Assembly (NCBI RefSeq): GCF_000733295.1
Contig: NZ_JPMI01000096.1
Coordinates: 54,117 to 118,116 of the forward strand
DNA: 64,000 bases
Origin: Archangium violaceum Cb vi76
GTDB lineage: Bacteria > Myxococcota > Myxococcia > Myxococcales > Myxococcaceae
Direction of reading: 5' to 3'
The notes beneath the pieces were generated by a model. It did no database searches and had not been told where the DNA came from. It saw only the letters and a program-made list of their open reading frames with translations. The number at the start of each line of letters is the position of its first letter. Position 1 is the first letter of the stretch. Below, one piece after another: positions 1 through 9,204 of this stretch. Both the position numbers and the translations under genes were made by a program.

Positions 1-2
1 CC

Positions 3-1127
3 ATGACCACCGCGGCCTCCGACAGCATCGTCAGGAAACTCTCCATCATCGACCGGCTCCTGCCGGTGTGGATCTTCGCCGCCATGGCGTTGGGCATCGG
101 GCTGGGGAGGGCCTTCCCGGACCTCGGCGCGAGGCTGGACACGGTGAAGCTGGACACGGTGTCGCTGCCCATCGCGCTCGGGCTGCTGTGGATGATGTAC
201 CCGGTGCTGGCGAAGGTGCGCTACGGCGAGCTGGGCCGGTTGCGTTCGCGTGGCAGGCTCTTCGGCGTCTCGCTCCTGCTCAACTGGGTGGTGGGGCCGG
301 TGCTGATGTTCGCGCTGGCGTGGCTGCTGCTGCCGGACCTGCCGCACTACCGCACGGGCCTCATCCTCATCGGCCTGGCGCGCTGCATCGCCATGGTGCT
401 GGTGTGGAACATGCTCGCCTGCGGCAGCAACGAGCTGGCGGCGGTGCTGGTGGCGCTCAACTCCGTCTTCCAGATTCTCTTCTACTCGGTGCTCGGCTGG
501 TTCTTCATCACCGTGGTCCCTGGCTGGCTCGGGGCCGAGGGCTCCGCCTTCGACGTGTCCATGTGGAGCATCGCGAAGAGTGTGCTCATCTTCCTGGGTG
601 TGCCGCTGGTGGCGGGGGCGCTGACCCGCATCGGGCTCACCCGGCTCAAGGGCGAGGAGTGGTACGAGACGAGTTTCCTTCCGCGCCTGGGGCCCACCGC
701 GCTGCTGGGGCTGCTCTACACCATCGTGCTGATGTTCGCGATGCAGGGGGAGAAGATCACCCGCCTGCCGATGGACGTGGTGCGTATCTCCGTCCCGCTG
801 CTGCTCTACTTCGTCATCATGTTCGCCTCGTCCTTCTTCCTCTCGCGGAAGCTGGGCTTCAGCTACGAGGAGACGGCCTCGCTGTCCTTCACGGCGGCGG
901 GCAACAACTTCGAGCTGGCCATCGCGGTGGCGGTGGGCGTGTTCGGCATGGCCTCGGGTGAGGCGCTCGCGGGGGTGGTGGGGCCGCTCATCGAGGTGCC
1001 CGCGCTCATCGCGCTCGTCTATCTGTCGCTGTGGTTGCGGCGCCGGCTCTTCCCGGAGGCGGCGTCCACGGTGCTGCCCCGCCGCTTCGGCGACCCGAAG
1101 CAGTTCCCCAACCAGGAGAGTGCATGA
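3..1127 (+). CDS. acr3: Arsenite efflux permease, Acr3 family
   Basis: This 374-residue hydrophobic protein has about ten predicted membrane segments and exports arsenite across the inner membrane. It matches the Acr3 (not ArsB) family in length and in the fourth-helix region around residues 125-145 (RCIAMVLVWNMLACG), which holds the family's conserved cysteine. The gene overlaps arsC by 4 bp (ATGA), so the two are translationally coupled: ArsC makes arsenite and Acr3 pumps it out. The ATG lies two bases inside the window edge, so an upstream arsR regulator may be missing from view and a slightly longer N-terminus cannot be excluded. The family assignment is firm; the exact start is less so. 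Confidence 0.9.
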   Translation: MTTAASDSIVRKLSIIDRLLPVWIFAAMALGIGLGRAFPDLGARLDTVKLDTVSLPIALGLLWMMYPVLAKVRYGELGRLRSRGRLFGVSLLLNWVVGPVLMFALAWLLLPDLPHYRTGLILIGLARCIAMVLVWNMLACGSNELAAVLVALNSVFQILFYSVLGWFFITVVPGWLGAEGSAFDVSMWSIAKSVLIFLGVPLVAGALTRIGLTRLKGEEWYETSFLPRLGPTALLGLLYTIVLMFAMQGEKITRLPMDVVRISVPLLLYFVIMFASSFFLSRKLGFSYEETASLSFTAAGNNFELAIAVAVGVFGMASGEALAGVVGPLIEVPALIALVYLSLWLRRRLFPEAASTVLPRRFGDPKQFPNQESA

Positions 1128-1531
1128 AGACGGTCATCTTCGCCTGTGTCCACAACGCCGGCCGCTCGCAGATGGCGGCGGCCTTCTTCAACGCACTGGC
1201 CGATTCCGAGAAGGCCCGGGGCGTGTCCGCCGGCACGCAGCCGGGCGAGCGTGTGCACCCGGAGGTCCAGGCCGCCATGGCCGAGCTGGGCATCGACCTG
1301 TCGGGAGCGAAGCCCCAGCGGCTCACGGACGAGCTGGCCCGGGATGCGCAGTGGCTCATCACCATGGGCTGCGGCGAGGCCTGCCCACATGTGCCCGGGC
1401 TGAAGCGCGACGACTGGCCGCTGGAGGACCCCAAGGGCAAGCCGGTGGAGCGGGTGCGCCAGATTCGCGACGAGGTGCGCGCGCGCGTGTCGGCCTTCCT
1501 GGCCCGGGAGGGCTGGCTCGGGCAGAGCTGA
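1124..1531 (+). CDS. arsC: Arsenate reductase, low-molecular-weight phosphatase type
   Basis: A 135-residue protein of the LMW tyrosine phosphatase fold that reduces arsenate to arsenite in the cytoplasm. The P-loop CVHNAGRS (Cys8 to Arg14) carries the nucleophilic cysteine. Two more cysteines at about residues 83 and 87 (MGCGEACP) sit where thioredoxin-coupled ArsC enzymes place their resolving pair, although the spacing is shorter than in the Bacillus enzyme. The ATG at 1124 overlaps the acr3 stop, and a longer in-frame reading from 1031 is not needed because homology begins at MKTVIFACVHN. Confidence 0.92.
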   Translation: MKTVIFACVHNAGRSQMAAAFFNALADSEKARGVSAGTQPGERVHPEVQAAMAELGIDLSGAKPQRLTDELARDAQWLITMGCGEACPHVPGLKRDDWPLEDPKGKPVERVRQIRDEVRARVSAFLAREGWLGQS

Positions 1532-1587
1532 GGACTACCGCGTTCTTCCAGGGGAGAGCGGCACTCGCTGACGCCGCTGAGCCACGC

Positions 1588-1626
1588 CCACTCCTTCTCC
1601 CTCTGGGAGATGGTCGGGGTGAGGGT
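1588..1626. repeat. Partial REP-like palindromic element
   Basis: The intergenic stretch reads CTCCCTCTGGGAGA followed by GGGGTGAGGG. It resembles the right arm of the palindromic element at 6904-6949 and 58233-58267 (CCCTCTCCC...GGGAGAGGG flanked by ACCCTCRCCC or its complement). It lies between arsC and the convergent histidine kinase gene. It is a degenerate copy, so membership is inferred. Confidence 0.45.
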
Positions 1627-1650
1627 CTGCTCCTGCGAAGAGCGGCCCGC

Positions 1651-3654
1651 TCAGAAGTCCTGGTTCGCGATGCTGGCCAGGGCCTCGATGAGCGTCTCCA
1701 TCTCCCAATCGACCGCGAGCGTGACCGCCTGCACACGCGCGTGGGTTCGCTGGCGGCTGGCGAGCAGGCTCTTCGCGCGGCGGAGGGCCGCCGTGAGCGC
1801 ATTGGCATCGAGCAGCCGGAGGGTCCCCTCGAGTTCCTGGCAGAGGCGCTCGAGCTTGTCGGCGGCGCCCGCCGCGAGCGCGGACCGGAGCGCGGGCCTG
1901 GTCTGCTCGAGCTCATGGAGCGTGAGGCGGGCCAGCGCCGCGCGGACCTGTGGGTCGCCAGCCGCTCGTTGCTCCAGCCCGGCGAGGCTGAAGTCGGGGG
2001 CCGGGGCGGTGGAACTCGCGATCGGCTCAGGGGGCCGATGGGCTGGCTCTTGCACCAGGGGCTCCGGCGGATTCGGCAGCTCGCGCGACGTATGCAGCGC
2101 CATCATGCGATACAGCACGTCCGTGTCGAAGGGTTTGCCGATGAAGTCGGTGAAGCCAGAAGCCCTGACGCTGCCCTGCTGCCAGATTCGTGCGGATGCC
2201 GAGATGGCGATGATCGGAAGCTGGCGAAGCCGCTCGTCCGGCAGTTGCCGGATGGTCCGCGTTGCCTCGTATCCGTTGAGCTCCGGCATGTGCAGGTCCA
2301 TGAGCACGAGGTCGTAGCCTCCCTTGCGAACCTGCTCCACCGCCATCCGCCCGTTCTGGACCGTGTCGAAGGCAATCCCCCAACGTTCGAGCCAGCGGGT
2401 GAGGACATAGGTGTTGACCTCGCTATCCTCGGCGAGGAGCACGCGCAGCCCTCGCAGTGCCTGCTCGGGGGCCGCGCTCCTGGGAGCCTCGATGGGGAGA
2501 TTCTCCCCGGTCTTCAAGCGCAGCTCGAAGGAGAAGCTGGAGCCCTGTCCCACCACGCTCTCGACGGACATCTTGCTGCCATGCAGCTCGAGCAGCTTGC
2601 GGCTGATGGAGAGGCCAAGGCCCGTGCCTCCGTACTTCATCCCGATGTCGTAGCTCGCCTGGGTGTACTCCTCGAAGATGGCGGCCAGTTGATCCGGAGA
2701 GATCCCGATCCCGGTGTCGCTCACCCGGACGTCCACCGTGAACTCGTCGTCGTGCTGTGCGCGGACGGCCAACGTGAGGGTGACCGAGCCGCTCTCCGTG
2801 AACTTGATCGCGTTGCTCGTGAGGTTGGTGAGGATCTGCCCGAGCTTGACCGGGTCGCCCAGAAGACGGGCCGGCAGCTTTTCGTCGAGGTTGGCGTGGA
2901 GCAGGAGCTTCTTCTCCTCGGCCCGGGCAGCCAGGCCGTTCACGATGCCGCTGAGCAGCTCGCGCGGATCGAACGGTCGCTGTTCCAGGGAGATCTTTCC
3001 CGCTTCGATCTTGCTCCAATCGAGGATGTCGTTGACGAGATCGAGCAGGCTGCTCGAAGACGTCGCGAGGATTCGAAGGTACTTCTCCTGCTTCTCGGAG
3101 AGCGCTGTCATCCCCAGCAGCCGGGTGGCGGCGGTGATCGCGTTGAGGGGATTGCGGATCTCGTGGCTGATCGTCGCCAGGAGGATGGCCTTGCTCTGGG
3201 CCACCTGCTCGGCCTTCTTGCGCGCCAGCAGCAGCTCACGCTCGTAGAGCTTGCGATCCGTCGCGTTGAAGATCGTCGTCCGGTGGTAGAGGGGCGTGCC
3301 GGCGGCATCCTTCTTCTGCACCGAGTTGAGCAGGATGGGGAGCGTGCGGCGGTCGGTACACACCAGCTCGAGAGCGATTTCCCGGACGAAGCCCTGCATC
3401 TGCAGGAGCGGTGCGTAGTGCGTCTCGTGGTAGATGCGTCCGGCCATCGTGAGCAGCTCGTAGAACCGCTTGCGGCCGAGCAGCTCCTCGCGTTGATAGC
3501 CGGTCCAGTCTAGGAAGGTCTGGTTGACCTTGATGATCAGCCCGTCCGGACGCGTCGAGATGTAGCCACACGGAGCATGTTCGTAGAGCTCTTCCGCGGA
3601 CTCCTCGAACTGTCCCTCCTCGAAGGAGGTGCGCTCCTCGTCAACTCGCGACAC
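1651..3654 (-). CDS. PAS-domain hybrid sensor histidine kinase
   Basis: A 667-residue soluble hybrid kinase with no membrane segments. Order: PAS domain (about 20-135), HisKA with phospho-acceptor His164 in SHEIRNPL, HATPase_c with N-box around 277-281, DTGIG at 313-317 and GGTGLGL at 342-348, then a receiver domain (402-520) with phospho-Asp453 in LMDLHMP and Lys507. The last ~110 residues are helical and resemble an Hpt domain, but at the place of the AHxLKG motif the protein reads CQELEG, with Gln for the histidine, so that domain looks non-phosphorylatable. Its start overlaps the end of the upstream RsbQ-like hydrolase gene by 14 bp, so the two are very likely co-expressed partners. The output target is not encoded nearby. 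Confidence 0.88.
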   Translation of the reverse strand: MSRVDEERTSFEEGQFEESAEELYEHAPCGYISTRPDGLIIKVNQTFLDWTGYQREELLGRKRFYELLTMAGRIYHETHYAPLLQMQGFVREIALELVCTDRRTLPILLNSVQKKDAAGTPLYHRTTIFNATDRKLYERELLLARKKAEQVAQSKAILLATISHEIRNPLNAITAATRLLGMTALSEKQEKYLRILATSSSSLLDLVNDILDWSKIEAGKISLEQRPFDPRELLSGIVNGLAARAEEKKLLLHANLDEKLPARLLGDPVKLGQILTNLTSNAIKFTESGSVTLTLAVRAQHDDEFTVDVRVSDTGIGISPDQLAAIFEEYTQASYDIGMKYGGTGLGLSISRKLLELHGSKMSVESVVGQGSSFSFELRLKTGENLPIEAPRSAAPEQALRGLRVLLAEDSEVNTYVLTRWLERWGIAFDTVQNGRMAVEQVRKGGYDLVLMDLHMPELNGYEATRTIRQLPDERLRQLPIIAISASARIWQQGSVRASGFTDFIGKPFDTDVLYRMMALHTSRELPNPPEPLVQEPAHRPPEPIASSTAPAPDFSLAGLEQRAAGDPQVRAALARLTLHELEQTRPALRSALAAGAADKLERLCQELEGTLRLLDANALTAALRRAKSLLASRQRTHARVQAVTLAVDWEMETLIEALASIANQDF

Positions 3655-4456
3655 GGTTCGCTCGGACTCCCAGGAACGCCCTCATCGCGGCGATGGTCTC
3701 CGCGGGGGCGCTCAGGTTCGGGCAGTGCCCGGTCGCCTTCATGAGCACCAGCTCGCTGCCCGCCAGGTGGCGGTGCACGTACTCACCCACGGCGTGCGCC
3801 GCGATGGGATCGTTCGAGCACTGGAGTACCAGGGAGGGAGTCCTGACCTTCGGCAGGTCGGCCCGGTTATCGGAGAGGAAGGTGACGCGTGCGAAGTGCT
3901 TCGCGATCTCGGGATGTGTGCGGCAGAAGCTGTTGGTGAGCTCCGCTCCGAGCTCGGGACGGTCCGGATTGCCCATGATCATGGGTGCCATCGTGCTGGA
4001 CCAGCCGAGATAGTTGTCGTCGAGCGACTCCAGCATCTGCTCGATGTCCATGGGCGTGAAGCCACCGGGATACTCTCCATCGTTGATGTAGCAGGGCGAC
4101 GGCCCGACGAGCACGAGCCTGGAGAAACGTTCCGGCTCCTCGAGCGCCGCCAGCACTCCGATCATCGCACTCACGGAATGGCCGACGAAGACCACCTGCT
4201 CGAGGTGGAGCTCGCGGCAGATCTCCAGGACGTCGTCGGCGTAACCCCGCAGCGTCCCGTACTTCGTGCGGTTGTATGCGGAAAGCTCCGAACCGCCCGC
4301 ACCCACGTGATCGAAGAGGATGGTGCGGTAGTCGCGCGCGAAGTCGGGCGCGACGAAGCGCCACATGTTCTGATCACACCCGAAGCCGTGCGCGAAGAGC
4401 ATGGGTTGTGCGTCCTGGTCCTGCACCTTGACGTTATTCCTGGTGAGCACACCCAT
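3641..4456 (-). CDS. RsbQ-like alpha/beta hydrolase
   Basis: A 271-residue alpha/beta hydrolase closely resembling Bacillus subtilis RsbQ (269 aa) over its whole length, including FAHGFGCDQ, the nucleophile elbow GHSVS, VGPSPCYIND, LQCSNDP and ATGHCP, which supply the Ser-Asp-His triad. RsbQ-type proteins are relatives of the plant KAI2/D14 receptors and activate a PAS-domain partner (RsbP in Bacillus). Here the partner is the overlapping PAS histidine kinase just downstream. I chose the ATG at 4456 because it aligns with the RsbQ start and has GGAG about 7 nt upstream; the open frame extends to a GTG at 4522 without homology. The ligand is unknown. Confidence 0.88.
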   Translation of the reverse strand: MGVLTRNNVKVQDQDAQPMLFAHGFGCDQNMWRFVAPDFARDYRTILFDHVGAGGSELSAYNRTKYGTLRGYADDVLEICRELHLEQVVFVGHSVSAMIGVLAALEEPERFSRLVLVGPSPCYINDGEYPGGFTPMDIEQMLESLDDNYLGWSSTMAPMIMGNPDRPELGAELTNSFCRTHPEIAKHFARVTFLSDNRADLPKVRTPSLVLQCSNDPIAAHAVGEYVHRHLAGSELVLMKATGHCPNLSAPAETIAAMRAFLGVRANRVAS

Positions 4457-4612
4457 GCGCAGCTCCGTCGAAGAGGGGGGGGGCAGACAACGGCGCGCGA
4501 GGATGGCATGTCGGCCATTCACTCATGAAGGAGAACCCGGAACAGGGACCCTTACCCGACAGTGCGAGGCTGCTCGCATGGCAAGTTTCCAGTAGGGCGC
4601 TGTGGCCCTCTG

Positions 4613-5095
4613 CTACCCCTGGGGCTTGTCGCGCGAGATGGGTCCCACCTTGCCCTGGGTGACGCGCAGGTAATCCGCGGGAGCGAGCACGAGTTGCGTG
4701 CCCCGCACGCCCGCGGACACGGCGATGACATCGAAGAGCTCGAGCGTCTCATCCACGAACACGGGGTAGTCCTTCTTGCCCCCGATGGCCGTGCAGCCGC
4801 CACGGATGTACCCGGTGAGCGGCTGGAGCTCCTTGAGTGGCACGGTGTCCACCTTGCGATCTCCGCTGAGCCGCGCGAGCGCCTTGAGATCCAGCTCGCC
4901 ATTGCCGGGCACCACGGCCATGAGCACGCCGGTGCGGTCTCCACGGGCCACGAGCGTCTTGAAGACCTGCTCCGGAGGCATGCCCACCTTGGTGGCCACG
5001 GTCTCGGCGGAGAGGTCCTCCGGGTCCACGTCGTAGTCGCGCAGCTCGTAGCGGATGCCGAGCGAGTCCAGCAGCCGTGCCGCGTTCGTCTTCAC
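4613..5095 (-). CDS. ybaK: YbaK-type aminoacyl-tRNA deacylase
   Basis: A 160-residue protein of the YbaK/ProX editing family, which hydrolyses mischarged Cys-tRNA(Pro). It aligns with E. coli YbaK through QVFKTL, the GELDLKALARLSG segment, the conserved lysine region DRKV, TGYIRGGCTAIGGKK and FDVIAVSAGVRG. The start is a GTG at 5095 with GGGAG nine bases upstream, four bases after the purK stop, so it is probably the last gene of purE-purK-ybaK. The open frame runs further upstream inside purK but that part is a shadow. The substrate is assigned from family only. Confidence 0.85.
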   Translation of the reverse strand: MKTNAARLLDSLGIRYELRDYDVDPEDLSAETVATKVGMPPEQVFKTLVARGDRTGVLMAVVPGNGELDLKALARLSGDRKVDTVPLKELQPLTGYIRGGCTAIGGKKDYPVFVDETLELFDVIAVSAGVRGTQLVLAPADYLRVTQGKVGPISRDKPQG

Positions 5096-5099
5096 GGTG

Positions 5100-6245
5100 T
5101 CACGCTCCCAGCGCCTGGCGAGCGGCCTTGATGCGGGCGAGCGCTTCCTCGGGCGTGGTGCCCACGGCGGACAGGTGCCCCATCTTCCGGCCCTTGCGCG
5201 CCTCGCGCTTGCCATACAGGTGCAGGCGCACGCCCGGCATGGCCAGCACGGACTCGAAACGGGGCCCACCCTCGCGCAGCCACAGGTCGCCCAGCAGGTT
5301 GACGATGGCCGCGTGCCGCACCACCTCCACGGAGCCCAGCGGCAGGTTGCACACCGCGCGCACCGCCTGCTCGAACTGGCTGGTGAGGCAGGCCACCTCC
5401 GTGGCGTGGAAGCTGTTGTGCGGGCGGGGCGCCAGCTCGTTCACCAGCAGCCGGCCGTCCTTCAGGAGGAACATCTCCACCACCAGCAGGCCCTCGACCT
5501 CGAGCGCCGTGGCCATGGCCCGGGCGAGCTCCGTGGCCTGGGTGCTCACCTGGGGCGGCACCTGGCCCGGCAGCAGGGACCAGTCGAGGATGCGCTCCTC
5601 GTGGTGGTTGTAGGCCGGCGGGTACACCACCACCTCGCCGTTGGGTGAGCGCGCCACCAGCACGGACAGCTCGGCCTCCAGCTCCAGCGCGGCCTCCACC
5701 ACCACCGGGCGCTGGCCCAGCTCGCGCCAGGCCTCGGGGGCCTCGGCGGCGGACTTCACCTGGTACTGGCCCCGGCCGTCATAGCCGCCCTCGCACGACT
5801 TCACGAAGCAGCGCCCGCCCAGCTCGGTGGCCGCCGTGGCCAGGGATTCCTGCAGGTCCGCCTGCTTCCACGGGCCCTGGGGGAAGCCGTGCTTCGCCAG
5901 CCAGGCCCGCTGCCGCCCGCGGTTCTGCACCACGTCGAGCACGCCGGGGCCCGGCCGCATCGGGGCGTGCTGCGCGACGGCGCGCAGGGTGTCCATGGGG
6001 ATCTTCTCGATCTCCAGCGTCACCACGTCGCAGGCGCGGGCCATCCGGGTGGCGTCCCCCACGTTGCTGTAGTCGGCCGTGTAGCACTGATCCACCACGA
6101 ATCGCGCGGAGCACGCCGGGTCCGGATCCAACGCCTGCACCTGATAGCCGAGGGTGCGCGCGGACAGCGCCATCATCCGGCCCAGCTGCCCACCCCCGAG
6201 GATGCCGAGCGTGCCGCCCGGCAGGATGGTCCTCTTGCTGTTCAT
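5100..6245 (-). CDS. purK: N5-carboxyaminoimidazole ribonucleotide synthase
   Basis: A 381-residue ATP-grasp enzyme of de novo purine synthesis that makes N5-CAIR from AIR, ATP and bicarbonate. It has the N-terminal nucleotide-binding turn [13 protein letters not shown], the ATP-grasp core with [11 protein letters not shown], and the C-terminal [13 protein letters not shown] motif typical of PurK. Its ATG overlaps the purE stop by 4 bp. Length is slightly above average for the family. No oddities were seen. Confidence 0.94.
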   Translation of the reverse strand: MNSKRTILPGGTLGILGGGQLGRMMALSARTLGYQVQALDPDPACSARFVVDQCYTADYSNVGDATRMARACDVVTLEIEKIPMDTLRAVAQHAPMRPGPGVLDVVQNRGRQRAWLAKHGFPQGPWKQADLQESLATAATELGGRCFVKSCEGGYDGRGQYQVKSAAEAPEAWRELGQRPVVVEAALELEAELSVLVARSPNGEVVVYPPAYNHHEERILDWSLLPGQVPPQVSTQATELARAMATALEVEGLLVVEMFLLKDGRLLVNELAPRPHNSFHATEVACLTSQFEQAVRAVCNLPLGSVEVVRHAAIVNLLGDLWLREGGPRFESVLAMPGVRLHLYGKREARKGRKMGHLSAVGTTPEEALARIKAARQALGA

Positions 6246-6736
6246 GCGATCTCCCGGTCCCGGAGCACCTCGTCGGTGCGGGCCTGCCGCCAGGCGGCGA
6301 GCCGCGCGCGGAGCTCCGGGTACTTGAGCGACAGGATGGAGGCGGCGTACAGCGCGGCGTTGATGGCGCCCGGCTTGCCAATGGCCATGGTCCCCACCGG
6401 CACGCCCTTGGGCATCTGCACGATGGACATCAACGCGTCGAAGCCGTTGAGCACGGTGGCGGGGATGGGCACGCCGAGCACGGGCAGCAGCGTCTTGCTC
6501 GCCACCATGCCCGGCAGGTGGGCCGCGCCTCCGGCCGCCGCGATGATGACGGACAGGCCGCGGCTCTCGGCCGTCTCCGCGTACTGAATCATCCAGTCCG
6601 GCGTGCGGTGGGCCGACACCACCCGCACCTCATGCGGGATGCCCAGCTCCTTCAGCACGTCGATGCCGGGGCGCAGATGCTCCAGGTCGCTCTTGCCCCC
6701 CATGATGACGCCCACCCACGGTGTGTCCGCGCTCAC
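6242..6736 (-). CDS. purE: N5-CAIR mutase
   Basis: A 164-residue class I PurE that converts N5-CAIR to CAIR in the step after PurK. The family motifs [36 protein letters not shown] and GAINAALYA are all present. The GTG start at 6736 is preceded by GGAGG with a 7-nt spacer; an upstream in-frame ATG at 6820 lacks homology. It overlaps purK, giving a purEK operon that reads leftward. Confidence 0.94.
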   Translation of the reverse strand: MSADTPWVGVIMGGKSDLEHLRPGIDVLKELGIPHEVRVVSAHRTPDWMIQYAETAESRGLSVIIAAAGGAAHLPGMVASKTLLPVLGVPIPATVLNGFDALMSIVQMPKGVPVGTMAIGKPGAINAALYAASILSLKYPELRARLAAWRQARTDEVLRDREIA

Positions 6737-6903
6737 GCTCTCGCCTCCGGTGCGCCCTCCTGGTGGTGTCCAGGAGGTGCGGGGAACGCGGAGATAGGGT
6801 GGGGCGATTCCGCAGGTCAACCGGAAGCGTACGGCCAGCAGGTGAAATCCGAGGGGCAGGGGTCCTCTTCTGGGACCCGGGCTGGCAACCCAGGGCTCTC
6901 GAT

Positions 6904-6949
6904 ACCCTCACCCTGTCCCTCTCCCGGCGGGGGAGAGGGGAGGGTGGGG
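6904..6949. repeat. REP-like palindromic element, complete copy
   Basis: An imperfect palindrome: ACCCTCACCCTGTCCCTCTC, then CCGGCGG, then GGGAGAGGGGAGGGTGGGG. It sits directly after the stop of the minus-strand VWA gene and upstream of purE. The same design recurs at 58233-58267 and, degraded, at 1588-1626 and 63980-64000. Such elements are typical of dispersed REP-like repeats in GC-rich genomes. It could fold as a strong hairpin and stabilise or end transcripts. Confidence 0.7.
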
Positions 6950-6950
6950 C

Positions 6951-8351
6951 TCAGTAGGTGGAGCCGAGCTTGCCAAAGCTCTTCATGGCCTTGGACTTCG
7001 TGCGCTTGACCGCCGCCCCCACGGACTCGTCGTCGGAGGCCTGCTCGTACTCCTGGAGTACCGCCTTCTGCTCCGCCAGATCCGCCGCCACCGCCGCCGG
7101 GCTCGCCACCGCCCCGGCCTCGTTGAAGAGCGCCTCGTTCTGCATCACGTAGCCCTTCGCCTCCTCCTTGCGCCCTTCCCTCAGGGCCTGCGCCGCCAGC
7201 TTCAGGTTCTTCGCGCTCATGGCCCGCGTCGCGAACACCGTGGCGTCCTTGTCCTGGCGCGCGAGCACCTCCTCCCGCCGCTCCGTCACCATCGCGGACA
7301 GGCTCGCCGCGCTCTCCACCCCCGCGCTCTTCAGCAGATCCGTGTACGCCAGCTTCAGTCCCGTGACGTCCACCGCGCTTCCCACCCGTGCGCCCACCAC
7401 CGTCACCCTCGCCACCACGCGCTCCACCTGGCCCGAGGAGAAGTCCGGCAGCGGCACCCGCACCGTGCGCCCCTCCTGGTACGAGCGGTAGCCCAGCACC
7501 TCACCCAGGGTCACCCCCTCGGGCAGCTGGAAGCGCAGCTCCACGCCGCGCGCCACGCTCGTGGACGCCTGCTGCAGGTCCTTCTGGAAGAGCGAGGCCA
7601 GCTGTCCCGCGTCCTCCAGGAAGCCGTATGCGCCCGCCCCGTACTCGGCGAAGCCCTGCATCAGGTCCTCGTTGAAGTCCGTGCCCACGCCGATGGCGCT
7701 CACCGTCACCCCCTCGGAGCGGATGCTCTTGACGATCTCCGTCAGGCTCGCGTCGTCGGTGATGCCCTCGGTGGCCTGGCCATCGCTCAGCAGGATGATG
7801 CGGTTGACGGTGTAGTCGCCCCGGAGGGCCGCCACGTGCGATTGGCCCGCGTGCAACCCCGCGCCGATGTTGGTGCCTCCGTCGTCCCAGATGCCCTCGA
7901 TGTACTGGAGCATCCGCTCGCGGTTGGCGGGGGTGGCCGCCAGGCTCGGCAGGCTCTTCACGTCCGAGCCGTAGTGCACGATGGCCAGCCGGTCCGTCGG
8001 GCCCAGCAGCCCCACGAGGTGCCGCGCGGCCTGCTTGGCCTGTTGCAGCTTGTAGCCGCTCATGGAGCCCGAGCGGTCGATGACCACCGCCAGGTTCACC
8101 GGCGTGCGCTTGGAGCCCGGCACCTCCACGCCGGTGATGTCCACCGTGACGAAGAGGTCCGCGCTTCCCGGGGTGATGTAGGGGTGGGACAGGCGGCTCG
8201 TCATGGTCAACGAGCCGTTGGAGGCGGTTGCGGGCCGGGGCGGCTCCACCGGGGTGGCCGGGTGGGGCGGCGCCACGTGGGGCAGCCCCAGCACCAGGGC
8301 GGTGAGGGCGAGTCCGGCGGCCAGGGAGACGAAGGCGACCGTCTTGTTCAT
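6951..8351 (-). CDS. Secreted or anchored VWA-domain protein
   Basis: A 466-residue protein with an N-terminal hydrophobic signal or anchor (residues 5-25), a proline-rich linker, and a von Willebrand factor A domain from about 65 to 260. The metal-binding MIDAS site is complete: DRSGSMS (92-98), Thr in DGGTNIG and Asp in LLSDGQATEG. The remaining half resembles the C-terminal region of bacterial VWA proteins related to inter-alpha-inhibitor-like proteins, ending in a lysine-rich tail. It probably works in the periplasm or at the surface in protein binding. The gene stands alone; its stop lies 2 bp from a REP-like repeat. Confidence 0.82.
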   Translation of the reverse strand: MNKTVAFVSLAAGLALTALVLGLPHVAPPHPATPVEPPRPATASNGSLTMTSRLSHPYITPGSADLFVTVDITGVEVPGSKRTPVNLAVVIDRSGSMSGYKLQQAKQAARHLVGLLGPTDRLAIVHYGSDVKSLPSLAATPANRERMLQYIEGIWDDGGTNIGAGLHAGQSHVAALRGDYTVNRIILLSDGQATEGITDDASLTEIVKSIRSEGVTVSAIGVGTDFNEDLMQGFAEYGAGAYGFLEDAGQLASLFQKDLQQASTSVARGVELRFQLPEGVTLGEVLGYRSYQEGRTVRVPLPDFSSGQVERVVARVTVVGARVGSAVDVTGLKLAYTDLLKSAGVESAASLSAMVTERREEVLARQDKDATVFATRAMSAKNLKLAAQALREGRKEEAKGYVMQNEALFNEAGAVASPAAVAADLAEQKAVLQEYEQASDDESVGAAVKRTKSKAMKSFGKLGSTY

Positions 8352-8420
8352 GACAGAGGGCTCCTTGCGGCGAGGGCCCCGCTGTCCACGTACGGCGCGC
8401 GGAAAAGTTCTACGCCGTTT

Positions 8421-8903
8421 TCACGGCGTGGTGGGATTGCCCGCGCAGAAGTAGGGCGAGTTGTTGTCGCCGAACGTGTTGCGGTACGTCACCGGGTCGG
8501 TCTGGCGCAGGTCGTCCAGCGCCTGCTGATCCAGCAGCAGGGCGCGGCAGCTCATGCGGTCCTTCACCGACTCGAGCGCCTCCGGATCGGTGACGCCGCA
8601 CGGGTCCACCAGCTCGTTCGGCTGGCAGGCCTTGCTGCAGTAGCCCGCGACCTGCCCGTTCTCGGCCGTCTCGATGGGCATGTCCGCGTCCTTCACGCAG
8701 ATCAGATCCTCACAATCCAGCGAGCCGAAGGAGATGAAGTCCTGGCCCTCGGACAGGTCAGTCGCCACGACGGGGTCCGATTCCCTCCCGGAGCCCTCGG
8801 CGGCCTTCTTCACCAGCAGGCACCGCTTCCCAATATCGGAATTGACCTTGCACCCGCCGCACAGCAGCACGGCGCTCACCAGCAGGGCCAGACGCGAAGA
8901 CAT
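8421..8903 (-). CDS. Cysteine-rich lipoprotein, likely gliding motility GltK/CglC
   Basis: A 160-residue lipoprotein: the signal peptide ends in LLCGGC, with the lipidated cysteine at 18. The mature part has eight more cysteines, suggesting several disulfides. The ATG at 8903 has GAGGTG eight bases upstream; the longer open frame to 9512 is not real. Its place, divergent from two outer-membrane barrels and a TPR protein, matches my recollection of the M. xanthus A-motility cluster gltK-gltB-gltA-gltC, where GltK/CglC is a small outer-membrane lipoprotein. The lipoprotein call is firm; the GltK/CglC identity rests on context and needs a search. Confidence 0.7.
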   Translation of the reverse strand: MSSRLALLVSAVLLCGGCKVNSDIGKRCLLVKKAAEGSGRESDPVVATDLSEGQDFISFGSLDCEDLICVKDADMPIETAENGQVAGYCSKACQPNELVDPCGVTDPEALESVKDRMSCRALLLDQQALDDLRQTDPVTYRNTFGDNNSPYFCAGNPTTP

Positions 8904-9204
8904 CGACGTGCACCTCATGAGGCTCATGTGGGCCGCCACCGTAGCACAGTGCCTCCCCATGCCAATCGCACCTTGGTCGCATGGATGCTCTCTCGGCGAG
9001 GGCACTGGACACTCCCCCTGCAACAATACCGAGTGGATACACAAAGCGGCGCTGGGGGTGTTACCCGGGCGCATACAGGGGGAGCAGGCGAGCGGAGTTC
9101 GGTTGATGGGTTGTGAGTGTGACGGATAGGATGCCCCTGCCTCAGCCTCCGATTTCGAAGGTGTATCGGCGGGTGGACGCCCCCATGACACGGAGCTCCC
9201 GGAA
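8904..9204. promoter_or_regulatory. Divergent intergenic region of motility locus
   Basis: A 301-bp gap without a convincing gene separates the minus-strand lipoprotein from the plus-strand barrel gene, so both promoters should lie here. Close to the lipoprotein start is a palindrome, CCTCATGAGG (8913-8922). I could not identify a consensus sigma-70 or sigma-54 promoter with confidence. Confidence 0.5.

Noticed and set aside
8913..8922. Perfect palindrome CCTCATGAGG near the motility lipoprotein start
   Set aside because: Too short to distinguish from chance and it overlaps the ribosome-binding region.
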